A DNA stretch of 64,000 nucleotides from positions 18,197,955 through 18,261,954 of the forward strand of contig CM040102.1 in the NCBI GenBank assembly GCA_022496805.1, in the 5' to 3' direction. How positions within the stretch are numbered: position 1 is the first letter of the stretch; each line of letters begins with the position of its first letter. The position numbers and the translations under genes are program-made. Positions 49,880-60,147 of this stretch are shown here, piece by piece. The notes beneath the pieces are model-generated. The model saw nothing but the letters and a program-made list of their open reading frames with translations. It ran no database searches and was not told where the DNA came from. Origin of the DNA: Pohlia nutans. Lineage: Eukaryota > Streptophyta > Bryopsida > Bryales > Mniaceae.

Positions 49880-50448
49880 CCCCTAAACGTCCAACTGTCC
49901 AGAATGTGGACGATGTACAAAATCAAACACAGATTTTTCATCCGTTGTTGACTTTTTGCAGTGTGGACTTTTTGCTATATATTTTGTGGAAAGTTAGCTT
50001 CATGTATGTGTGATCCAATTAGAAAGAGGATGATTTGTGAAATTTCTATGCTTCATTTCATGTTGTAGTGATTCACCGAAACCTTGAAGATTTCATTGTG
50101 AAAGTGTTCTTAAAAAAAATTAACTCATAAAATTAAGCAACCAATAAATCTCCCAAAATCGCTACACTTAAAACTATTACAATTTAACCAATCACAACAA
50201 ATTTCATTCACAGATTGTTAATATCTTTTATGTAATCAAATTACAAAAGAATTTTCAATTTTAAGTTTCAAATTTAATACAAAAATATTGGTGATAGCAA
50301 TCGCAAATCTAATTGTATGGATAGAATCTAAAATTCATAATGTACAAATTTTATTCATACATCAAGTTCAAAATATTCCTTTGCATTGCATTGTACGATG
50401 CATTTTATAAAACTGCCAAATTTGGAGAGGGATGAGGACGTTTACGGG
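49880..50448 (+). mobile_element. TTAA-flanked MITE, about 570-bp family, copy 3
   Basis: Ends CCCCTAAACGTCC and GGACGTTTACGGG, TTAA at 49876-49879 and 50449-50452. Subterminal hairpin GTCC-AGAATGT-GGAC. Directly abuts the next element, with one TTAA between. Confidence 0.88.
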
Positions 50449-50452
50449 TTAA

Positions 50453-50698
50453 ACCCTAAAGGACCTAGGATTCACGGGTTTGAAAATGGAAATTTCAATT
50501 GATCATATTGTGTGAAGTAGAATTCAGATGAGACTGAATTTTATATCATTGTTATCGGTGAAGAACATTGCATATGTTGGTTCAAAACAAACAAATTTGA
50601 ACAAAAGGAAGTTCACATTAGAACCTATTCAAAACTGCTTTAAAAAAAAAAAAACAAGAGACCCAATTTGGGCTTCTTGCTTCTTGGTCCTTTAGGGG
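50453..50698 (-). mobile_element. TTAA-flanked MITE, about 220-250-bp family
   Basis: Shares the left TTAA (50449-50452) with the preceding element. Right TTAA at 50699-50702. Ends ACCCTAAAGGACC and GGTCCTTTAGGGG. Subterminal palindrome CCCAATTTGGG on the right. Confidence 0.87.
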
Positions 50699-51385
50699 TT
50701 AATTTTCCTGGCTCGCCAACTTTGTAGCGTGACTGAGCCAACTTCACGAGATTCATTCACTTTAGTCAGGTTAACTTAACTTGCAAGGAAGCGCAACCTC
50801 ACTATGGAACTGAATGCAATTGATAGAAACGGTGCAACAGCTGCCCACCAGCAGGCTCGTCCAACTGGTACCATCTCCAGTACGCTGTACTCAAATCCTT
50901 CATAACTGTACTCGAAATACCAATCTAAATATTCTAAACATGTATTTTCAATGAAACCTCAACATCTTTGAAAAAATATCTCAAAATATTCAACAATCCC
51001 CAAAACAGTTAAATTTTTTCCGAATCTGACCCAAGGCATTTGAGCAAATGAAAAGACAAGGAGACACATTTGGCAGAGAAGATCAAGCAACACGAGTCAA
51101 CAAACTCAGCTTCCGGCCACAGTGAATCAATTCAACAAATTGCAAGATGATATTGAAGCGAACAACCATGTTCCGGAAGCTACTTCCTAAACTGAATGTT
51201 CACTACAACTGTTCGCTATCATCAAGCAACTCTGCAATAGCAGAACGATTGTTTCATTTCCCTCATCTCAAAACCACTTGGCTACCCTTCCTTCAAAAAA
51301 AAAAGCAATGTGCAAAAATGAACTAAATCAATACGACTGAGTCTCATCTAACTGCTCCACATAAAAAGGTTCACTGTTAATTCCA

Positions 51386-52273
51386 TCACAAGACATTCAA
51401 CGCGCATTCGGCTGGCGGCGTGGGGTTCCTACCCTTATCAGTGCAGTAATTATACACAAGATAGTTGTGGCGAACCCAGTTGAGGCGGTCGATGTCATTA
51501 GCAGCCAAACTCTGATAAGCCGATTGCGCCCACCAGTTGTTCTGAGCTGCAGCAATGCAGGGGCTGTTGTCATTATTCCAGACTAGGCAGGCATCCACAT
51601 GGAACTGCTCATAGGTGGCAATGAAAGGAGCATAAGTCCAGTTGAGCTTAGTCCAACCATCATTGGTGGCCCAATTTTCCCCATTCCAAATGGTGCTGTA
51701 AATGCCCACGGGTTGCGAGTCCGGGTAATCAATCCCCAGCGCTTGCTTGTTGTTCTTGAACACACGAATGGGCGTGTCGTCAACATAAAACACAATTTGC
51801 TTCTGGTTCCACAGAACAGAGTACTCATGAAAGTCCACTGTGGGATCAAACCAGAGGTAAATTCGTTGCTCCCGTTCCCCCTTCCCACCAGCAAAAATAT
51901 TTGTCTGCAGAATGTAAGGCTGGCCTGACACGTTGCCCAGAAACTCGAAATCCATCTCGTCATGGCGCTCCGTTTCGGAGTTCAGGTAGTACGCCGTCAC
52001 CGTCCCGGCTGAGTTCCCCGGCACCAGCTTTATCCTCATCCCAATCTTCCCGAACAGGTACTTGTGCTTGGACCCGAACCCCGCTGCTGAGTACTCGTCC
52101 AGGATCAGCTGCACTCGTTTCCCATTGTTCAAACTCTGAAAATGCTGACGGTCTGATGCACTCGCGTAATTCTCCGTGAACGTTGTTAAGTGATTGGTGC
52201 TGGAGCCTGCATCTTGACCTCGCACCACATTGGTCACCACGAATGCCACACACAGAACTAGCCAAGCTGCCAT
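51386..52273 (-). CDS. Xyloglucan endotransglucosylase/hydrolase (XTH, GH16), single exon
   Basis: Secreted cell-wall enzyme that cuts and religates xyloglucan in the apoplast. The 295-aa protein begins at ATG 52273 (context ACCATGG); the codon two positions upstream is GTG, not ATG. A signal peptide covers about residues 1-19. The GH16 active-site motif HDEMDFEF is at 104-111, with nucleophile E106, helper D108 and acid/base E110, followed by an N-glycosylation site N114-V-S. The XTH C-terminal domain has four Cys (229, 239, 277, 290) and the WVRHNYLVYNYC segment typical of the family. Length matches ordinary XTHs (270-300 aa). It has no intron, whereas many seed-plant XTHs have two to four; an old retrocopy or lineage-specific intron loss is possible. 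The residues needed for catalysis are all present. Confidence 0.96.
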   Translation of the reverse strand: MAAWLVLCVAFVVTNVVRGQDAGSSTNHLTTFTENYASASDRQHFQSLNNGKRVQLILDEYSAAGFGSKHKYLFGKIGMRIKLVPGNSAGTVTAYYLNSETERHDEMDFEFLGNVSGQPYILQTNIFAGGKGEREQRIYLWFDPTVDFHEYSVLWNQKQIVFYVDDTPIRVFKNNKQALGIDYPDSQPVGIYSTIWNGENWATNDGWTKLNWTYAPFIATYEQFHVDACLVWNNDNSPCIAAAQNNWWAQSAYQSLAANDIDRLNWVRHNYLVYNYCTDKGRNPTPPAECALNVL

Positions 52274-52370
52274 GGTCACAAAAACTCTTAGGAAAGCAAA
52301 GCCAATGTAATGTGGCGAGGCTCAAGTCAGCAAACTGGAGCGACGTCCTTGCAACTTCAGCTGTCTGATG

Positions 52371-52380
52371 GTTATATATC
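52371..52380 (-). promoter_or_regulatory. TATA box of the XTH gene
   Basis: Minus strand GATATATAAC lies about 100 bp upstream of the ATG, which would give a 5' UTR of roughly 65-75 nt. A second TATA-like site (TTTATATATAGAG) is at about 52415-52428. Confidence 0.55.
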
Positions 52381-52445
52381 CACCATCTCGTGTACAACTG
52401 TAAAGGACGATGGTCTCTATATATAAACTTTTCTGTGCATGACTA

Positions 52446-52641
52446 GCATGGGTCTCAGAGTCTCAAAGGAGCATGGGTCTCAGAGTCTCAAAGGAGCATG
52501 GGTCTCAGACTCTCAAAGGAGCATGGGTCTCAGACTCTCAAAAGAGCATGGGTCTCAGACTCTCAAAAGAGCATGGGTCTCAGACTCTCAAAAGAGCATG
52601 GGTCTCAGACTCTCAAAAGAGCATGGGTCTCAGACTCTCTG
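52446..52641. repeat. 25-bp minisatellite, eight units, upstream of XTH
   Basis: Eight near-identical units of GCATGGGTCTCAGACTCTCA plus AAAGA start at 52446, 52471, 52496, 52521, 52546, 52571, 52596 and 52621. The first two have CAGAGTCTC. The low divergence implies recent expansion. The overlapping plus-strand ORFs exist only because the 25-mer lacks stops in all frames. Confidence 0.97.
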
Positions 52642-52956
52642 AGGCGAAGCTACGTCGAAGCGAGTGTACTAGATCATCCATGCAGGTCAAAGTACTCAAA
52701 TTCCCGCGTTGATTCTCACGCAAACAAGTGGCTCTTTAGCAAAACCTCAAATTAACTTCAAGTTAGGAAAGTAACTACCTGCTTTGAAATCAACTGGTAC
52801 GTCTGTGATTTTCAACTTCCAGTCACGAGAGGAAGGACATGGTTGGTTGGATCTTGTAGTCCAATTCCCAGTTCACAGGCACTGGACCATGCGTGGAAGT
52901 GGGCCTGAGAGGATTCATTTCACACAATCAGGTAAGGTCTAGTCAACTGCACTCTA

Positions 52957-53207
52957 CTCCCTCCGTCCCAAAGTTATTGTCATATTTGAAAGTCATGTTT
53001 GAAAGTGCTTTTTAAAGTAGGTCAAAAAAATACTTCCTTGTGGCTAATTTTATTTAGGTTGCAATGAACACATGCAATGTTCTTCAATCATTCTAGTGAC
53101 ATAATTTGGAACCTTTTTTAATCATGTTTCTTACAATATGATCAATGAAATTGGCTTAAAGAAATACCAAGCACACAAGTTGGACAAAAACTTTGGGACG
53201 GAGGGAG
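52957..53207. mobile_element. Stowaway-type MITE, 251 bp
   Basis: Ends CTCCCTCCGTCCCAAAGTT and AACTTTGGGACGGAGGGAG... (trimmed), TA duplication at 52955-52956 and 53208-53209. The interior (ACACATGCAATGTTCTT, TTACAATATGATCAAT) is the same as the core of the 220-250-bp TTAA-flanked MITEs. Confidence 0.9.
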
Positions 53208-53209
53208 TA

Positions 53210-54148
53210 CTAAACTAACTAACCAGGAATTTGCCATTTTTTCGTAAATTATTAATCGCTTGGCTCTTTGACGTACCCTGGAAATAGCCGTAATATTGAT
53301 CGATTCAGTTCAGATTGTTGAACTCTTCCTTCACGTTTCAACAACTGTATTTGATCGTACTTTCGGTTGGTTGAGTCACTCAGTTGCCAGATTGGCAAGT
53401 TCTTTCGTATACGCGCTCCCCTGGTTGGATACAGACTAAGCATGAGCTGGGATGCAAAAACGCGTGTTACATGTGAGCTTTTGTAAGGAATACAACTACT
53501 CTAAATTCCGTGTAAGAGGAGCCTTTGCAATTCGTACACAGAAGGAACGAGTGCAAGGTAGCTGCAACAAGCGATCTTCTCTACCTTCATAATCATTTTA
53601 CCGTAATACCATCAGGTCTGCAGGATGGTGTGTGGTAGGTCACAGAACATCATGCATCCAACAAGAATTATACCAGTTGAGGAATTTTCTGTACACTTCC
53701 ACCCTGGCAGATTGGTACAGAAAATAGCCCACTTGCGAGGGGATGGTGGCCGGACAGGTATGAAAGCTATGAAACTTTTAAGAGGTTTAAGAAAACAGAC
53801 GGACAGCAAAGGCCACACAGATGATGAAATTTGGAAATTCTGTTCATAGCTATAGAGAAAGCATGACCAGCGCCAGGAAACAGATTGCTCATTTCGGGTT
53901 CAATTCGTTACCTCTAGGCCATGTAAATCCCCATGAGGTGCACCTAAAGCTCATTGATCTCAGAAATCATCCCCATCCAGCTCCCTGAAAGAGGAATGAA
54001 AGAGATGTCGAATGGTATATTGCAATGTCTGTCATGTTCAAAACCACAGATCATTGCCGAACTTGCATTGTTATCCGGATGGAGACCTCGTATTGAAGTC
54101 CGATTCAAGTAACTCGCCAAAATTCAGGACACCCAAATCAAAAGTCAA
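53210..54148. other. Intergenic DNA without recognised features
   Basis: Base composition is closer to genic DNA than the desert, but no ORF has recognisable domains. Confidence 0.6.
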
Positions 54149-54152
54149 TTAA

Positions 54153-54383
54153 CCCCTAAAGGACCAAGGATTCATGGTTTTAAAATGACAAATTCAAATG
54201 ATCATATTGTGAAATATATAATTCGGCTTGGACCAAATTTTATATCTCCAGAATCAATGGAGAACATTGCATGTTTTGGTCAAAAAACAAACAAATTTGA
54301 TCAAAATCTAGTCTACATAAAACCTACTAAAAACTGCTAAAAAAAACATGAAGCCCCCTGGAGGCCTTATGGTCCTTTAGGGG
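54153..54383 (-). mobile_element. TTAA-flanked MITE, about 220-250-bp family
   Basis: TTAA at 54149-54152 and 54384-54387. Ends CCCCTAAAGGACCA and TGGTCCTTTAGGGG are perfect 14-bp inverted repeats, the cleanest copy in the window. Confidence 0.92.
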
Positions 54384-55069
54384 TTAACTAATACCGCCTG
54401 CCATTCTGAAATCAGGCCCAAAAACTCATCATAGATATAATCAAGCTCATGAGAAACTCAAATCCATGAACAGTGACTGCTATCACAGAAAAGGATAGAG
54501 CACACCTTATTTACAAGGAATGGCAGCAGTCCAGTGTCTTTCTCCATAGCAGCTTAACACCAAAAACCCAAAAACCAAACAAAAAGGCACAAGTCAAATA
54601 CAATGAGATTCCAACCAGGTCAGCTTGATCACTAAATGCCAACAAAAATCCTCACTCCCAGACAACATTAAAAATAAGGGCAGAAACATAGTCACCAGCT
54701 CAATACGGTGATCGTCTGACACCAAACCAGCGTTTCTAACCACAAGAATATTAAGGACAAGAATTGAAATATCAGTGAACATTACAGCACAAATCTGAAC
54801 CAACATATCAAATTGAAGTCTTTGTACTCCTAAGGTCAGCTCACTGACAGAAACTGCCAGGAGCGTTCAAGTGATAACCATGAATATTTTACCAATGCTA
54901 CGATACAATATATTACAGAAGTTTTTCTAACTTTTGAACCTAAACCCGTTCTATATTTCAAAAAGTAAAGCAGGTACCACTGTTAATTATCACGAGACCA
55001 AGCCCATGAAAAACGGCTTGGCACACTAGAACCAAGAGAACATTGAGATGCACAGCTAATTTGCCTGCA

Positions 55070-58000
55070 TCACTCATCGTCTACATCATCGTCGTCTAAG
55101 AACATGTTGGCCATGCGCATCGCCAACTGAGCAGCCACTTCTCTCCTTTGCGCATCAGACATGTTGCGCATGTTCTCTCGCATGCTAGCCATCTCATGCA
55201 TCATTTTCTCCAGATCTTCAGCACCGTGCTCCTTCTTGTTCTTTAACACGGACTTCTCAGTCACTTCAAAACTACGGATGTCAACTGTCTCAATTACATC
55301 AGCAGAGGTTGTAGTAGAGGTCTCTACACGCTCCACTCCTTCTGAATGTTCCACAACGACGATCTGATCGCCACTGTCTAGAGCTGTGGACGCAACATGA
55401 GAGAATGTGCTTGATGATGAGGACGCATCTGCAGATTTGACGGCGTCATGATCACCAACTACATCTGTTTCTGCTGCTTCTATAGTATTATCCGTCGTGT
55501 GTTCCACATCCAGGGGCGGAGTATCAGCCCCTCTGAAGCTCCACATTTCCTCATTTCCATCCCACGGTTCTGTTGATGCATTAGACAAGACCTCATACTC
55601 GATTAGGAAGTCTTCCTCATCATCGCTTGAAAACTCTCCATCTGTAAAAAAAAATTGAAATAAAAGACACAAATTCAGTCAGTAGGTGACGAGAATGTCT
55701 TGAGACTTGAAGAGAGTATCGAGTTGGAGAGCGAATCATAAAAAAATACATCGTTTGAAATAATCAACCTCACACTACAAACTTGACAGCCAGCGACACT
55801 CATGAGCATGAAAATTCTTATTAGTACCTTCGTCTTTCTCTTTTGAATCTGGTCGATTCACATCTGTCAGCTTCTCTGTGGACTTCATGACCAGACCAGG
55901 CCACATGTGTGCAGATAGTGCATCTAGAATTCGCGCCACTCCTTGCAAGTCCCCATCAACAGACATGCCTGCAGCAGAACAAGTTGTCTTACTCATTCAG
56001 TTCCATTGGTTTAGAGTAGATTCCTGCTCAACACTCAAAGAACAAAATATTTCTAAATGCCTCCAGATGAGAAAAGGAATGCTGTGAACTTACATTTATC
56101 GAAGGCCTCATTGATTGCACAGGCCTCAATATACTCAATCCCTTGCTCGGTGCACCATTCTATGCATGCACGCCGCCTAACCTCTGGGTCGTCGTCATCT
56201 TCCTCTTGTGCCAAAAGGCCACTCCCCTCTGCTCGGTCAATCCCGAAGTCCATGAACTCAGGATGAGGATCACTGGAAGATTCTCCACGTTTCATCAATC
56301 GCCTTCGGTACTCAATGTGCCCAAAATGTGAAGGTAATCGATCGGCCTTGTTCCCAACACATATCTGTACTTCATAGCCTGACAAATCTGAAGCTTTCAC
56401 CCACTGCTGCAAATCCTCAAATGTTGTTGCCTGCCAATCACATATCAAATGATGTTGTCAGAGTTACAAAGATAAAGAAATCATAAAGTTGTCCAATGCA
56501 CATGATACATGCAACCATGTTGCTTTGGCAACTGCAACTTCTAATAAGTAAAAACTTGACCTTTTGCAGAGTCAGAAAGAATAACAGGTCGTCAATCATC
56601 ACTTCCGAAATGCACACATAAATTTATTTTAAGGTCGAAAAGCTACTCATTCACAATGCAAACTATGTCATCCAAACACGTCGCTTGTAAGAAATGAGAC
56701 AATTCTAGGTTCTATCACAGTCGAAGATGCTTTCATGAGATACAATCCTCATGGGAATTCTACGCTCATGAATAGGACCCTACTCCTTCAAAATTCAACA
56801 ATTCATAATTCATTCATACAGTATCCAAATAATACACATTTTAGTGCGATGAAATCCTCTCAAAAATGGGGACATGATCCACAAAGAGAAGATCCCATTC
56901 TAATAATGGAAACCACTCAAAGAAGCTGAAGGCCATGGGAATGGGTTCACAGTTTCACAATAAGTAATACAATGAACAATGATCCTTAACATCCAATTCA
57001 AAAAAAAAAAAAAAAAAAAAAAAACAAGACCACTATAGCACATCGACATATGAAATGGTACAGAAGCGCCTCTTACATCGCTTAGGTCGAAAACCATAAG
57101 CAGAGCTTCACAATGCTCTGGCATCGGAGGAGATCCATTTTCCTTGGAGTCCAAGCGCACAGTCCAAATGCATACATCCGCCGTGTAATATTTGGTGTCG
57201 ATTGTCCAGCTGCAAATCAAAAAAAATAAAATAGCAGGTACTCAATACTCAAGACTAGTGACCTGTTCTCTGATTTATATCCAGAGCTACACTCCAAGGT
57301 AGTGACACCCAAAATCCAAAAGGCGCCACTTATCAAATGGCCATCCCCTTAAACCCTAACGGAACAGGGATTCATGGTTTTAAACGTCAAATTCAATTGA
57401 TCATATTGTGAAAATTATAATTTAGATGAGACCAAATTTTATATCATTAGAATCCAGTGAAAAACATTGGATGTGTTGGTCAAAAAACAAAAAAGGTTCA
57501 CAACTCCACATAGGACCTACTCAAAACCGCTAAAATAAAAAATAAAATAAAAACATGAGGCCCAATTTGGGGTTCTTGTTCCTGTAGAGGTTAATCAATA
57601 AATCGGAAGTCATTTTAATCATCTACCAATAAATTTTTGCCCAAAATAAGTTTTGCATACGGTATCCAAATAATGCATTCTTTGCTACGATTGGAATCCT
57701 CACTTGGAAATTATGAAATTTGGCCAGTCCGATGATAAGAACTACGCTCAACAGTATCCCAGCTTCCCTTGGTACAAAACCAGGAATGAATCAGTACAGT
57801 GTACACCTCAAAGCCAGTAGGAAAAGAGCAACATATTTTGCTTACCCTTGACAAGTGGAATCGGAAGATGAGTTATCCTTCAAGAGTTCTCCATTTGCTA
57901 TCAACCCTGTCAAAAGAAGAACAGAAGATTAATTTGACAGTACAAGAAAACCTAATCATTGCCTTTCCCAAAAACCAGGCCTAGCACACAGTCAGCCTGT

Positions 58001-58132
58001 TCGAAAGAAAGAATGAACATCGGACGTACGTTTGAGGAGTGAGTGTTTGCCAACACTGCGTGAGCCGACAATGACAACACCGGGACGGCCCGAAACAGCA
58101 GAATCACTCTCGGTGGGCACCTGCATCCCCAT
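55070..58132 (-). CDS. Alpha- and gamma-adaptin-binding protein p34-like, six exons
   Basis: Cytosolic Rab-like GTPase-fold protein; its animal relative AAGAB is a chaperone for AP-1/AP-2 adaptor assembly, so a role in clathrin adaptors is inferred. Exons: 58030-58132, 57846-57906, 57077-57209, 56094-56430, 55828-55968, 55070-55641, all GT-AG and phase-consistent, 448 aa. Visible features: P-loop-like GSRSVGKHS (23-31), WTIDTKYYTADV after exon 3 begins, FDLSD near 95-99, NKAD G4 motif (126-129), an acidic linker, and a C-terminal helical segment (AEDLEKMMHEMASMRENM onward) ending in an acidic DDDDVDDE tail. The start ATG at 58132 gives an N-terminus of the usual length; an in-frame stop lies further upstream. 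The P-loop has H between K and S, as expected for a divergent, possibly weak nucleotide binder. Intron 2 holds a MITE and intron 3 a poly-A run. Confidence 0.9.
57001..57024. repeat. Poly-A tract in p34 intron 3
   Basis: Twenty-four A on the plus strand (T-rich on the transcribed sense), within the intron between exons 3 and 4. Confidence 0.9.
57353..57590 (-). mobile_element. TTAA-flanked MITE in p34 intron 2
   Basis: TTAA at 57349-57352 and 57591-57594. Ends ACCCTAACGGAAC and GTTCCTGTAGAGG. Core of the 220-250-bp family. Lies wholly inside the intron. Confidence 0.85.
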
Positions 58133-59250
58133 CGGGCCTCCTTGAATGCTGTTGCCTCCAACAAACAGAAACCTTTCCTCACCTCTGCAAATTCACAATC
58201 TTAGAGAAAGTTAGTTTGGTGTCGCTCCTCTGCAAAAACACGAGCTCTGAAACCCTAAAAAAAACGTAACAAACACAAAAGCATTTTGTCGTGTGCACGT
58301 CAAATCTTGAGACGGACGAGAAAAGCAATCGCGCTGCCCCTCCCCCTGTGCTGGGCTGCCCGTCCAAAACTCGTCGGGCGGGCAGTCCCAGACATTTTTT
58401 TTCATTTTCCATGAAGTGCCGAAGTGGCAAAGTGGCGATTTAATTGTTACTAGTGGGACCCCTGCGTTGAGCACGTTGAATGTTAAGAACCAAAATCAAG
58501 CTGAACCCTAAACCCTAAATCAAGATCAAGTTGAAGTCATTTTCACACAAACAATGATTTGCAGCATAGGGTCCAATTTTCTTACACTACAGAAAATTTA
58601 GGGTCTACGATGTGAGATTACATATGAGAAATTGATGAATTTGACCAGCTAGCTCACCCGTCTGAGTTGAACACCCTAAACAGTGTGGATCAAAAATTGT
58701 GGAAAAACCCTAAACCCAGTAGCATCGTCGTTGATCAGGAATGAGAATGAAATCGCCATGGCTAGAAATAAACAAACAAATAAAATCATTCAAAGCAGCA
58801 CCTTTATACACTGAGAAAACAGAGTGCAGTACGAAATTGATGAATTGAAAACCCTACAATGTTCATCAAATTTCACGTAATAAAAATTGGTGGAAAGCTT
58901 AAACGCACAATTCGCTGGCAGTAGCGTCGTCGTTGGTGGCCTGGACAGCCGCAGTAGAGCTAAGTTACTGCCGCTGCTAATGCTGTGAGTGCCGCAGATA
59001 CAGAAGAGCACCGCAGAAGGCGCAGATACAGAAGCGATGAAGGACAGAAACTTGTTTTTGAGCTTGGTTGTCTCCTCACAGATTCCAGCGCGGAACGGTC
59101 GAGTGATACAAACCGAGCTGTATTGTATACGGAGTAATAGATTTCTTGGTAAAGTCACCCTAATTAATATATTATTATTTTTTACAAACCAGAAAGTGAG
59201 GTACAGGAATACTAATTGATATTAGTGAAGATTATACCGAGCCGATTCGT
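58133..59250 (-). promoter_or_regulatory. 5' leader and promoter of the p34-like gene, with telo-box motifs
   Basis: AAACCCTAA-type plant telo-boxes occur at about 58251, 58503-58516 (double), 58672 and 58703. A noncoding first exon is plausible: donor GACGG/GTGAGC near 58651 and acceptor TTTGCAG/AGG at 58184 (minus strand). The ORFs at 58179-58474 and 58790-59158 lack any recognised domain and are not called. TSS not determined. Confidence 0.5.
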
Positions 59251-59257
59251 CTAGATA

Positions 59258-59544
59258 CCCCGTTCCTATATCCCCGGTGGTCTTGAATGCGAGACCCCTG
59301 CGAGACAATGTTCATGGCCCCCCCTTTTCTGAAATTTCCATTTTGGGCACTAAGACCCCTTTTTTTGGCAATTTTTTTTGCAAATTTGGGGCCTACGGAC
59401 CAAATTACCCTAGGGGCACCTAATTGGGAATAAAAAACCATTGGAGGAGGGGGTTGTTTTTTAAGGTGGGCCCTGACAAGGACAAAAGTAGGGGGCACTT
59501 CTGTCCCCATTCATTCAAGACCACCGGGGGATTTAGTGACTTCG
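59258..59544. mobile_element. MITE in the p34-lipase intergenic region, possible 9-bp TSD
   Basis: GTCTAGATA is repeated exactly at 59249-59257 and 59545-59553. Inside, CCCCGGTGGTCTTGAAT and ATTCAAGACCACCGGGG are inverted repeats set about 15 bp in from the outer edges. A 9-bp TSD would suggest a Mutator-like MITE. Alternatively the element is just the inner palindrome (59272-59529). Confidence 0.6.
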
Positions 59545-59554
59545 GTCTAGATAA

Positions 59555-60147
59555 AGATCCGCCTTGGAAGCGTACTAGTTACTGCACTGAATGCCAAGGA
59601 GCAGTACAACCGCCGGTCGGGGCGTACAAAATGCGATCAAACCTAACCGACCGATGGTTGGTAGTGGCGAGGACTAGTTTCCCCATGACGGTCAATCGTT
59701 CTGGCTTTCGCTTTTCGCCGCTGGCTTTGATTGTGTTCTTCGCCGATCGCCGACGATCGTAAGAATGTAGAAGACCGACTAAGTTAAGGTACGCGAATTT
59801 TCATGTAACTTAACTCCCCCCGTTCAGTTCAGTTGCTCCAGATCTGGCTCCAGTAATTAATTAATTTCATCACCAGTACTGTCAGTCCTAAATGGACATA
59901 TTAAGAGAATCTTTGGCACTGAGCAACATGTAAGTTACAGTAGCTGCTGAGTGATCTAGAGCTTGCAAGGATGATGCGTGTGTCTGACGTAACTAGCGTT
60001 TCCTCACTGCTGGATCCTGGAATATAACAGTTTCGGGGCCTTGGTTAGACTAGAATTTAGTATGCATATATGGAGGTTGTGAAGATGTGAGTCCAAGCTG
60101 ATTTTCTTGCTGTGGATTTGATCAAAGGACGCTTGGATTTGGCTCTG
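59555..60147 (+). promoter_or_regulatory. Probable 5' leader of the esterase gene
   Basis: GC-richer stretch 59560-59770 with good donor sites (GATC/GTAAGA near 59758; TTAAG/GTACGC near 59788). A short frame from ATG 59686 could be a first coding exon, but its phase does not fit the exon at 60148 directly. Left unresolved. Confidence 0.4.

Noticed and set aside
52439..52755. Three overlapping repeat-protein ORFs
   Set aside because: The 25-bp unit is not a multiple of three and simply lacks stop codons; it is a minisatellite, not a coding repeat.
53890..53915. tRNA-like T-loop (GGTTCAATTC)
   Set aside because: No matching D-arm, anticodon arm or acceptor stem could be assembled around it.
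58790..59158. 122-aa minus-strand ORF upstream of the p34-like gene
   Set aside because: No domain, and it does not join in frame to the first p34 exon; probably leader or promoter DNA.
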